Made by a program: the position numbers and the translations under genes | Shown here: piece by piece, positions 8,287 through 15,271 of the stretch | How the letters are laid out: every line of letters starts with the position of its first letter | Position numbering within the stretch: the stretch's first letter is position 1 | Assembly (NCBI GenBank): GCA_002505935.1 | Contig: DAWL01000165.1 | Span: 1-15,271 of the forward strand | Length of the DNA: 15,271 nt | Direction of reading: 5' to 3' | Source: Euryarchaeota archaeon UBA226 | Lineage (GTDB): Archaea > Thermoplasmatota > Poseidoniia > Poseidoniales > Poseidoniaceae | Notes under the pieces: generated by a model | The model's input: the letters and a program-made list of their open reading frames with translations, nothing else | What the model was told of the DNA's origin: nothing | The model's database searches: none

Positions 8287-11200
8287 ATGGTGGTGCCGAA
8301 GGCAGTGGCTGAACTCGATGCAGTTGCACTCGAGGAGTCACTGATGGAGGTCTGGAAACAAGAGAAGACCTTCGAACAGCAGGTAGAAAATCGCCGAACT
8401 GGACAACCATTCATCTTTCTGGAAGGTCCTCCAACAGCCAATGGAAAGCCAGGGATCCATCATGTTGTTGCTCGAACTTACAAGGACTTGGTATGTCGTT
8501 GGAAGGCGATGGAGGGATATCTTGTCGAAAGAAAAGGTGGCTGGGATACTCACGGTCTTCCAGTTGAGATTGAAGTGCAGAAGCGCCTCGACCTGAAAAG
8601 CAATGAAGATATCATCAAATTTGGTATGGAAGAATTCAACGAAGAATGTCGAAACAGCGTATGGACCTACGAGGATGCATGGCGTAAGATGACCGAGAGA
8701 ATGGCCTTCTGGGTAGACCTAGACAACCCGTACGTCACCCTGCACGATGAGTACATCGAATCATGTTGGTGGGCTTTGTCTGAGATGTTCAAGAAGAAAT
8801 TGCTGTTTCGAGGCCACAAAGTTCTACCTTACTGCCCTCAGACGGGAACCAGTTATTCGAGCCATGAAGTTGCACTTGGATACAAGGAAGTAGAAGAGCC
8901 ATCAGTGTATGTCAAATTCAAGTTAGTAGATGATACTGCATCCATTCTTGCATGGACCACCACCCCATGGACTCTCCCCGGGAATGTCGGGCTTGCGGTA
9001 GGGCCTGATGTCGACTATATTCGAGTTCGAGTGACAACTCCTCCCGAAGGTTGGGATGGGCGCGGTGGTGCTGAAGTTGGTGAGGAGTTAATTCTCGCAA
9101 AAGATCTGTTCAAGGAAGTCATCAGACATCATTGTGAAGTCGTATCAGAACTCAAGGGTTCTGACCTATTGGGATTGGCTTATGAGCCATTATTCCCAGA
9201 TGCTGTTGACAGGGGAGACTCTACTACAGCGTGGACAATTCTTGGTGCAGACTGGGTTACTACTAGCGATGGTACCGGAGTAGTACATACTGCCGTTATG
9301 TATGGTGAAGATGACTACAACCTTGGAATGGAAATTGGCCTACCTGCTCAGCACACCGTTGGCATGGATGGAAATTTTGTTGAAGGTGTCCATTCACAAC
9401 TGGATGGGCGCTATGTCAAGGATTGCGATGACATCATCATCGATTTATTGACCGATTTAGGATTGCTATACCGCGAAAAGATGTATACTCACGATTATCC
9501 GCATTGCTGGCGCACTGGCCACCCTCTTCTCTACTATGCAATGGACAGTTGGTTCGTGCAAATGACCGCTGTAAAAGATAGGCTCTTGGAATTCAACGAC
9601 CAAATTGAATGGGCTCCTGCGAATATTGGTACTGGCCGCTTCGGAGAATGGCTTCGCAATGTCAAGGATTGGGCTATCAGCAGAGAGAGATTCTGGGGTA
9701 CTCCTTTGCCTGTGTGGATATGTGTGGATTGTGGGCACCAGCATTGTATCGGTTCCAAACAGGAAATGGCTGAGATGATGACTTCTGATTCCAAGATGCC
9801 CCGAGACCTACACCGACCATTTGTCGATGAAGTCAAATTGAATTGTCCTGAATGCGGAGAAAATATGGAGAGAGAGCAATTTGTAATGGACTGTTGGTTC
9901 GACTCCGGTTGTGCTACTTTCGCACAATGGCATCACCCATTCGCGGGAGAGGAGAAGTTAGCAAATTCATTCCCTGTGGACTATATCTGTGAAGGTGTCG
10001 ACCAAACTAGAGGATGGTTCTACACCCTCTTGGCAGTCTCTACTACAGTATTCGATGAAATCTGCTACAAACGCTGTCTTTCTCTTGGTTTAATCCTTGA
10101 CAAAGAAGGAAAGAAGATGTCGAAATCCAAGGGTAATGTAGTCGACCCGTGGGATCACTTCAACCGTGAAGGTGCCGATGCAAGTCGATGGTACATGGTC
10201 AGTGCTGGAGCACCTTGGAGTCCATTGAAGTTCGACCCGATGGGGGTGCGTGAAACCTATGCGCGTTTCTTCCTGACTTTGTGGAATGTCTATCGTTTCC
10301 ATGCAGATTATGCAGCACTCGATGAGTTCAACCCTGAGAAATCCAAGGCCGAGGACAGGTCGTTGTTAGACCGCTGGATTCTATCGCGCAGTAATGCGGT
10401 AGCCACCGAATTCCACCGACTGCTTGAGACTTGGGACATCCACAAGGCGGCTCGAATCCTTGAGGGATTTGTGGTTGATGATCTATCCAACTGGTATGTC
10501 CGTCGCAGTCGCCGTCGGCTTTGGGATGAGAATGAATCCAGCGACAAAGCCTCCTGCCAACATACCCTTCACGAAGTCCTAACATTGGTATGCAGACTGG
10601 TCGCACCCATCTCTCCCTACATGGTCGACTCAATCCATCGCAACCTACACGGCACCTCAGTGCATCTAGCCGATTGGCCGGTTACTGAATCCGGTTCGAG
10701 TCTTCCGCCAAGAGACGAAGTGTTGGAAGCAAGAATGGCCTTAGTTAGACAACTTGCGGAGATGGGTCGTAAAATCAGAGTTGAGGCAAAGAGGCGACAA
10801 CGACTACCTTGTGCGGAAGGATGGATTGTGGGCGGGCCAGACCTTTCTGACATGCATGACCTTTTGGCCGAGGAACTCAACGTGGAAAACATCTCCATCG
10901 AGCAGGATTTAGATCGCTTCCAGAGAGTCGAAATCCTGCCCAACCGCAAAAGTCTGGGCCGTAAAGCACGGCAAGATTTACCACAGGTTCTCGAAGGGTT
11001 GGATGCTCTTTCCGATCATGAAGTGGCTCTCGAAGATATTCGTTCGGGGCGCATGACGATCGCAGGGTACCTCATAGAAGAGGAGGATATCGAGGTACGA
11101 AGAGTGGAGAGAACAGGTTATTCTGCAATGACCGTTGAAGTCAGCGAAAATGAAGTCAGTGTCGATGTCTCTCTAGTTCTTGATATGAGTCTAGACGATG

Positions 11201-11472
11201 CACTTCTATCAAAGGGCTTGGCTAGAGAGATTATTCGCCGCATTCAATCACAACGCAAGGAAATGGACCTTGACATGGAGGCGACTATCGAACTCGAAGT
11301 GTGGTTAGATGAGAATTGCCCTGAATTAGTCGAGTACGACTGGGCGCATCTTTGCCATGAAACTAGAGCCAGTAAAGCCAACAAAAGCATCGGCGAAGGG
11401 CCCGCAGATGCGATATTTTTCGAAGTCGATGGAGCTAATATCTCATTCAAGATTTTCAAGCATGAAATTTGA
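8287..11472 (+). CDS. ileS: Isoleucyl-tRNA synthetase (type 2 / IleS2-like)
   Basis: This cytosolic class I synthetase charges tRNA-Ile with isoleucine and edits mischarged valine. From the ATG at 8287 it is 1061 residues, as expected for the family. The HIGH-box form is GIHH (56-59) within GPPTANGKPGIHH, followed by GGWDTHGLPVEIEVQK, which is the pattern of the IleRS2/eukaryote-like group. The editing domain keeps AWTTTPWTLPGN and VVHTAVMYGEDDY. Then come WAISRERFWGTPLP, Cys pairs likely to bind zinc (CVDC, CPEC), MDCWFDSG, GWFYTLL, and KMSKS at 610-614 (KEGKKMSKSKGN). The anticodon-binding region follows (DRWILSR, LSNWYVRRSRRRLW), then a long C-terminal extension. A TTG at 8257 is in frame and would add ten residues, but it has no ribosome binding site and would place the inverted repeat inside the gene, so I prefer the ATG. 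The gene converges on aceE with a 31-base gap. Confidence 0.97.
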   Translation: MVVPKAVAELDAVALEESLMEVWKQEKTFEQQVENRRTGQPFIFLEGPPTANGKPGIHHVVARTYKDLVCRWKAMEGYLVERKGGWDTHGLPVEIEVQKRLDLKSNEDIIKFGMEEFNEECRNSVWTYEDAWRKMTERMAFWVDLDNPYVTLHDEYIESCWWALSEMFKKKLLFRGHKVLPYCPQTGTSYSSHEVALGYKEVEEPSVYVKFKLVDDTASILAWTTTPWTLPGNVGLAVGPDVDYIRVRVTTPPEGWDGRGGAEVGEELILAKDLFKEVIRHHCEVVSELKGSDLLGLAYEPLFPDAVDRGDSTTAWTILGADWVTTSDGTGVVHTAVMYGEDDYNLGMEIGLPAQHTVGMDGNFVEGVHSQLDGRYVKDCDDIIIDLLTDLGLLYREKMYTHDYPHCWRTGHPLLYYAMDSWFVQMTAVKDRLLEFNDQIEWAPANIGTGRFGEWLRNVKDWAISRERFWGTPLPVWICVDCGHQHCIGSKQEMAEMMTSDSKMPRDLHRPFVDEVKLNCPECGENMEREQFVMDCWFDSGCATFAQWHHPFAGEEKLANSFPVDYICEGVDQTRGWFYTLLAVSTTVFDEICYKRCLSLGLILDKEGKKMSKSKGNVVDPWDHFNREGADASRWYMVSAGAPWSPLKFDPMGVRETYARFFLTLWNVYRFHADYAALDEFNPEKSKAEDRSLLDRWILSRSNAVATEFHRLLETWDIHKAARILEGFVVDDLSNWYVRRSRRRLWDENESSDKASCQHTLHEVLTLVCRLVAPISPYMVDSIHRNLHGTSVHLADWPVTESGSSLPPRDEVLEARMALVRQLAEMGRKIRVEAKRRQRLPCAEGWIVGGPDLSDMHDLLAEELNVENISIEQDLDRFQRVEILPNRKSLGRKARQDLPQVLEGLDALSDHEVALEDIRSGRMTIAGYLIEEEDIEVRRVERTGYSAMTVEVSENEVSVDVSLVLDMSLDDALLSKGLAREIIRRIQSQRKEMDLDMEATIELEVWLDENCPELVEYDWAHLCHETRASKANKSIGEGPADAIFFEVDGANISFKIFKHEI

Positions 11473-11503
11473 TTACCTAAATGATTAGAAGCCCGAAATC
11501 GAA
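11473..11503. other. Short convergent spacer between ileS and aceE
   Basis: Only 31 bases separate the stop codons of the convergent ileS and aceE genes. It is AT-rich but has no hairpin plus T-run on either strand. If archaeal T-rich termination operates, each transcript probably ends inside the other gene, so the 3' ends may overlap antisense. Confidence 0.5.
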
Positions 11504-14173
11504 CTAAATCAAGGTACGATCTTCTCTTTCAGTTGAGACTTTGAACTCCCTAATTGCATTATCAAAAACACTACTCTCAATTTCACCACGACGCACTAGC
11601 GAGGACAGAGTTGCCAGAACTATGTGCTCCGCATCAATTTCGAAAAACCTCCTAAGTGCTTCACGAGTATCAGAACGGCCAAATCCATCTGTACCTAGAA
11701 CAACGTAATCTCCGCCAACCCATTGCCGAATCAAATCTGGAACTGCTATCATGTTATCACTAACTGCGACGGTTGTTCCAACACTTTCATCCAAATGTTC
11801 TGCAACCCATGAGATACGAGTATCTTTAGTTGGATGAAGTCGATTCCACCGTTCAATATCTGCCGCTTCACGTCGTAACTCCCCATAGGAAGTAACTGAC
11901 CAAATCTCACATGAAATATCTCTTTCTTCAAGCATCTTAGCTGCTTTTTCAACTTGCAACATGATCGGGCCTGAACCCAATAGCCTAACGCTTGGGTTTT
12001 CAGTGCCACTTATTCGATAAAGGCCTCGCAAAATACCTTCATCCGAATCTGAGGGTTTCGCAGGCATTGAGTGATTTTCATTGTAGACAGTTATGTAATA
12101 GATGACATCTTTTTCATCCACATACATTTCTTGGATCCCATTTTTGATAATCGCTGATAATTCGTAAGCATATGCAGGATCCCATGCACGAATTGCAGGA
12201 TTAGTTATCGCCATCAAATGAGAATGACCATCTTGGTGCTGCAATCCTTCACCATTCAAAGTGGTACGACCCGCCGTGGCTCCAATCAGGAAACCTCTTG
12301 CACGGCTATCTGCAGCAGACCAAATCAAATCTGCAACTCTTTGAAAACCAAACATGGAGTAATATATGTAAAATGGAATTGTGGCACATACTTGAGTTGA
12401 ATATGACGTAGCGCTAGCTATGAATGTTGACATTGCTCCGGCTTCATTGATTCCTTCTTCGAGTATCTGACCAGTATTGCTTTCTTTGTATTTCATTAAA
12501 ACAGAATGGTCCACAGGTTTGTACAATTGCCCCTCTGGAGCATATATTCCAAATTCGCTGAATAGTGGATCCATTCCAAATGTTCTCGCTTCATCGGGTA
12601 CTATTGGAACTACATATTTTCCAAAATCTCCAGATTTCATCAAACTGCGCAACAAACGTACAAACACCATCGTAGTACTCACCTGAAGCGTGCCTTTTGT
12701 ACCCATGTCAAATTCAGCATAAGTGTCATCTTCAGGTATTGATATGGCAACATTTTGATTCCTACGTTCTGGTAAAAATCCACCCAATCGCTTGCGTTGT
12801 TCAAGTAAATAATCGACTTCCTCTGGGAAATCCTTTGGATGAAGATATGGTAATTTTTCCAATTCGGAATCTGTGAATTTCAATCCCATATCATCTCGTA
12901 TAAATTTCAATACTTCTTGGTCCGCCTTCTTTTTGCCATGAGTAGAATTTCTACCAGCAAATGTCGGCCCTAAACCCCATCCTTTTATGGTCCTAGCAAG
13001 AATGACTGTTGGCTCACCTTTGTGCTCTATTGCGGCTGAATATGCAGCATAGATCTTTATTGGGTCATGACCTCCTAAATCACTGGCTAAAGCCTCTAGC
13101 TCAACATCTGAAAGATGAGAAACCATCGCTGCTAGTTCAGGAGTATCAAAAAGATCAGAACGAATTGTCGCACCATCAGCGGTCATAATTCTCTGTTCAT
13201 CTCCATCAACAATAGACTCTAATCGCATAGCCAATTTTCCATCTACATCCTTAGCGAATAAATCATCCCAAGATGAACCCCACAAGCACTTGATGACATT
13301 CCAACCGGCACCAGTAAATCTTGAAGATAGTTCTTGTATTATCTTGCTATTACCCCTTACTGGCCCATCTAAACGTTGCAAATTACAATTGATGACCATC
13401 ACTATATTGTCCAATTTTTCTCTAGATGCAAGAGTCAATTCAGAAAGCGACTCTGGCTCATCTGATTCTCCATCTCCCATAAAATACCAAGAAGTTGTTT
13501 CAGATGTATCAACCAAATCTCGATTATGTAGATAGCGATTAAAGCGCGCTTGACGTATTGCAGTCATTGCTCCAAGGCCCATACTTACACAAGGATATTC
13601 CCAATAATCAGGCATTAATCGAGGATGTGGGTATGAAGACAATCCAACATTGAATGCCTCTTGACGGAAATTCTCGATGCGCGCTTCATCCATTCTTCCC
13701 TCAATCCATGCCCGCGAATATAATCCCGGACTGGCATGCCCTTGCCAATAGACATGATCGCCATTTCCAGATCCATCTTTGCCTCGGAAAAAATGATTCA
13801 ATCCAACTTCCCACAGATGTGCAATACTAGCATAAGTGGAAATGTGTCCTCCTATGCCTTCGAAGAATTTGTTTCCACGAGTCACCATCATCATCGCATT
13901 CCAACGAATGAGATCTAGAACTTTTGATTCCATATTCAAATCGCCAGGATATGTTGGCTGATCGTTTGGATGTATTGTATTGACATACGCGGTATTGGTC
14001 AAACTTCCGACTGGCACCCCTATTGATTTCGCTAAGGATACTGTTTCATGCAACAAGAACCTCGCACGATATGGGCCTGAATGTTGTTCAACTGCAATAA
14101 TTGAATCACACCATTCCTCTGTTTCCTCTTCATCTGAATCAGGGAGAGAATTAAGATTGCCATCTCCTACCAT
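11504..14173 (-). CDS. aceE: Pyruvate dehydrogenase E1 component, homodimeric AceE type
   Basis: It decarboxylates pyruvate with thiamine diphosphate and passes the acetyl group to the lipoyl arm of E2, feeding acetyl-CoA synthesis in the cytosol. From the ATG at 14173 it is 889 residues, nearly the E. coli AceE length (887), and it aligns by eye along its whole length. Motifs: PTYPGDLNMESKV, FRQEAFNVGLSSYPHPRLMP, the thiamine diphosphate motif GDGE (233-236) to NCN (262-264), His412 in the THGKKK loop (matching E. coli His407), Glu573 in ILEEGINEAGAM (matching the activating Glu571), YIYYSMFGFQR, GRTTLNGEGLQHQDGHSH and VLGTDGFGRSD near the end. The start is set by AAGGAGG seven bases upstream; the frame stays open upstream to 14386, but that stretch lacks family similarity. 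No E2 or E3 gene is in the window. Composition is AT-richer than its neighbours (sampled 60-base rows 30-47% GC, against 40-58% in ileS), suggesting transfer. Confidence 0.97.
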   Translation of the reverse strand: MVGDGNLNSLPDSDEEETEEWCDSIIAVEQHSGPYRARFLLHETVSLAKSIGVPVGSLTNTAYVNTIHPNDQPTYPGDLNMESKVLDLIRWNAMMMVTRGNKFFEGIGGHISTYASIAHLWEVGLNHFFRGKDGSGNGDHVYWQGHASPGLYSRAWIEGRMDEARIENFRQEAFNVGLSSYPHPRLMPDYWEYPCVSMGLGAMTAIRQARFNRYLHNRDLVDTSETTSWYFMGDGESDEPESLSELTLASREKLDNIVMVINCNLQRLDGPVRGNSKIIQELSSRFTGAGWNVIKCLWGSSWDDLFAKDVDGKLAMRLESIVDGDEQRIMTADGATIRSDLFDTPELAAMVSHLSDVELEALASDLGGHDPIKIYAAYSAAIEHKGEPTVILARTIKGWGLGPTFAGRNSTHGKKKADQEVLKFIRDDMGLKFTDSELEKLPYLHPKDFPEEVDYLLEQRKRLGGFLPERRNQNVAISIPEDDTYAEFDMGTKGTLQVSTTMVFVRLLRSLMKSGDFGKYVVPIVPDEARTFGMDPLFSEFGIYAPEGQLYKPVDHSVLMKYKESNTGQILEEGINEAGAMSTFIASATSYSTQVCATIPFYIYYSMFGFQRVADLIWSAADSRARGFLIGATAGRTTLNGEGLQHQDGHSHLMAITNPAIRAWDPAYAYELSAIIKNGIQEMYVDEKDVIYYITVYNENHSMPAKPSDSDEGILRGLYRISGTENPSVRLLGSGPIMLQVEKAAKMLEERDISCEIWSVTSYGELRREAADIERWNRLHPTKDTRISWVAEHLDESVGTTVAVSDNMIAVPDLIRQWVGGDYVVLGTDGFGRSDTREALRRFFEIDAEHIVLATLSSLVRRGEIESSVFDNAIREFKVSTEREDRTLI

Positions 14174-14180
14174 TGCATTG

Positions 14181-14187
14181 CCTCCTT
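14181..14187 (-). promoter_or_regulatory. Ribosome binding site of aceE
   Basis: AAGGAGG on the minus strand, preceded by a run of A, ends seven bases before the ATG at 14173. It is the strongest Shine-Dalgarno site in the window. It fixes the AceE start at MVGDGNLNS and removes a 71-residue upstream extension with no family match. Confidence 0.75.
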
Positions 14188-14218
14188 TTTTGGTTGAATC
14201 ACTGAGACTTAGAACAAC

Positions 14219-14237
14219 AACTGCCCTATGGGCAGTT
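14219..14237. repeat. Inverted repeat with 8-base arms and TAT spacer, between aceE and the small divergent ORF
   Basis: AACTGCCC, TAT, GGGCAGTT form a perfect inverted repeat in the 70-base divergent spacer. It lies 45 bases upstream of the aceE ATG and 6 bases before the ATG of the small plus-strand ORF at 14244. Its position and symmetry suit a dimeric regulator site covering both promoters, or an RNA hairpin in the leader of either gene. Its geometry (arms, three-base spacer) matches the repeats at 8134-8150 and 8265-8279, but the arm sequence differs. Confidence 0.5.
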
Positions 14238-14243
14238 CCGGGT

Positions 14244-14510
14244 ATGATGGTGCCTTTATCACAATTCGCCAAAGAGCATGGAACCATCCGGCTCAGATTT
14301 GAAAAACTCAATGGCTTGTCAAAGTACGTGGAAGGCGACGATGCTGTGCGGACGCTGCTGTTGACAGTCATCCCGTCATCCTTCACTTTCTTGATATCTT
14401 GGTGGTTAAGCGGTTCAATGACTCTCGGAAGTGGATTGACTGCAGTACAGATTCTTGCAACTATGGTGTATCTCGACTTGCAAGAGAAGAGACGGCAAAG
14501 CGATAACTAA
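14244..14510 (+). CDS. Small predicted membrane protein of unknown function
   Basis: This 88-residue ORF has no family I recognise. A soluble start (about 1-35, with mixed charges: FAKEHGTIRLRFEKLNG) is followed by two hydrophobic stretches, about 37-57 (TLLLTVIPSSFTFLISWWLSG) and about 65-79 (LTAVQILATMVYLDL), then a charged end (QEKRRQSDN). This suggests a helical hairpin in the membrane. The start is uncertain: ATGs at 14244 and 14247 are adjacent, no clear Shine-Dalgarno is seen, and the frame stays open upstream into the aceE antisense. It fills the space between divergent aceE and the convergent gene at 14507, and its TAA overlaps that gene's stop. Reasons to believe it are its position, an internally coherent membrane-like sequence and the lack of any other gene here. 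It could still be a chance ORF. Confidence 0.5.
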   Translation: MMVPLSQFAKEHGTIRLRFEKLNGLSKYVEGDDAVRTLLLTVIPSSFTFLISWWLSGSMTLGSGLTAVQILATMVYLDLQEKRRQSDN

Positions 14511-15271
14511 CCATAATCCGGCATGATTTGTTCTATTGCAAACAACGGATCTGGGTCCGTTGAGTCATGGTAAGCGATGACTGAACCTCCATCGTTCAGT
14601 ATGGTTATGCTGGCAAAATCAAAGCGAATATCATTACCTGCTCCACTGGTCGAATCAAGGTCCCCCAATCCAATGAATGTTATACTGTCTGCGTAGAGAT
14701 TCTCAGAATATTCTCGGATATGTAATACGACATCTACATCAGGACCTGCGGCGCTTTGATACCTGATATTCAATATAGCAAGATCGTGTTGACCACTGAG
14801 GTGGAATTCCCACTCTTCAATATCTGCAGCAAGTCCAGTCAGATCGTAGGTAGCATTGACCCAATTCTGCCCGCCATCCCATGACAATTGATGAGCGAAG
14901 GTCAGGCCACTGCGAGATACGCAATGCAGACCTCCTTTAGATTCAAAGGAGCAGTATTCTGAAGGAAGACCTTCATCGTCAACCTGATGTCTATACCATT
15001 CCCCAATCCACATCCCACCTTCAATCAGTCCAGGGTCTGCAATCCAACTGAATGTGGTTCCAAGATATGCATCATCTCCATTGTCGAAATAATTCGGGAA
15101 GAGCAAACCTCCGTCGGGAATTGGGAATGCTCTCATCTCCTTGTGCGGCTTGGTGAAATCCCACTCGACACCTAGTTCTCCAGGTTCTAGATTCAACTCA
15201 ATCATGTCTAGATTCTCACTACGTCCTGGGAAAGATATCGGGTAATAGTTGAGGCCATCCAAGGAAACCTG
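14507..15271 (-). CDS. Probable exported beta-sandwich protein, C-terminal part only (5' end beyond the right edge)
   Basis: The frame is open from the window edge to a TAG at 14509-14507, giving 254 residues. Nothing marks a true start: a TTG at 15262 is in frame but coding continues above it (QVSLDGLNYYPISFPG). I do not recognise the family. The sequence is rich in aromatic residues, Gly and Asp, with few Lys, as in extracellular proteins of this kind of organism. A Cys pair (EYCSF, LHCVS) could be a disulfide. SWDGGQNW fits the Asp-box pattern S-x-D-x-G-x-x-W found in sialidase-like and other beta-propeller or sandwich proteins. GAGNDIRFDFASITI resembles the final strands of a lectin-like fold. 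QVSLDG also occurs in the giant surface protein (QVSLDGAEW). No transmembrane anchor is seen at the C-terminus. It converges on the small ORF with a 4-base overlap. Confidence 0.75.
   Translation of the reverse strand, partial: QVSLDGLNYYPISFPGRSENLDMIELNLEPGELGVEWDFTKPHKEMRAFPIPDGGLLFPNYFDNGDDAYLGTTFSWIADPGLIEGGMWIGEWYRHQVDDEGLPSEYCSFESKGGLHCVSRSGLTFAHQLSWDGGQNWVNATYDLTGLAADIEEWEFHLSGQHDLAILNIRYQSAAGPDVDVVLHIREYSENLYADSITFIGLGDLDSTSGAGNDIRFDFASITILNDGGSVIAYHDSTDPDPLFAIEQIMPDYG

Noticed and set aside
13980..14243. An 88-residue upstream extension of the small plus-strand ORF
   Set aside because: This part is antisense to the conserved start of AceE and reads as low-complexity Ser/Thr/Leu sequence; only the part from 14244 lies outside AceE.
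14174..14386. A 71-residue N-terminal extension of AceE
   Set aside because: It has no similarity to AceE proteins, lies opposite the small ORF, and a strong AAGGAGG site points to the ATG at 14173.
15260..15262. TTG start for the right-edge minus-strand gene
   Set aside because: The frame is open to the window edge with sensible protein sequence (QVSLDG) above the TTG, so the gene most likely begins outside the window.

Overview
The window reads like a chromosome piece from a planktonic archaeon, most likely Marine Group II/III (Poseidoniia, Thermoplasmatota). Three things suggest this. There is a very large secreted and membrane-anchored beta-sandwich protein whose cytoplasmic tail is acidic, P/Q-rich and W-rich. 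There is an aconitase-X (AcnX) large subunit of the type linked to the archaeal modified mevalonate pathway. Both sit among aerobic, bacterial-looking metabolic genes (AceE-type pyruvate dehydrogenase E1, glutamine-dependent NAD synthetase). The taxonomic call is an inference from gene content, at moderate confidence. No rRNA, tRNA, CRISPR array, insertion sequence or attachment site is visible.

Layout. Left block (1-8167, all minus strand): the surface protein (8167-2939) is followed after 23 bases by nadE (2915-1239), probably one transcript. After a 245-base gap comes the AcnX large subunit (from 993), which runs off the left edge. Middle (8168-11472): a short divergent spacer, then ileS on the plus strand. 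Right block: aceE (14173-11504, minus) converges on ileS with a 31-base gap. A small, probable membrane-protein ORF (14244-14510, plus) diverges from aceE. It converges on, and shares stop-codon bases with, a partial minus-strand exported-type protein (15271-14507) whose beginning lies beyond the right edge.

How the genes fit together. They serve separate housekeeping roles: isoprenoid/archaeal lipid precursors (AcnX, inferred), NAD+ synthesis (NadE), Ile-tRNA charging (IleS), pyruvate to acetyl-CoA (AceE) and cell-surface functions. aceE stands alone, without E2/E3 genes, and is clearly more AT-rich than its neighbours in hand-counted rows, consistent with later acquisition. The main unexplained signal is a set of three short perfect inverted repeats with 3-base spacers (TAC, TAC, TAT) beside the starts of the surface-protein gene, ileS and aceE/small ORF. 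The first two share an 11-base core. I see no strong evidence for a wholly new multi-gene system here.
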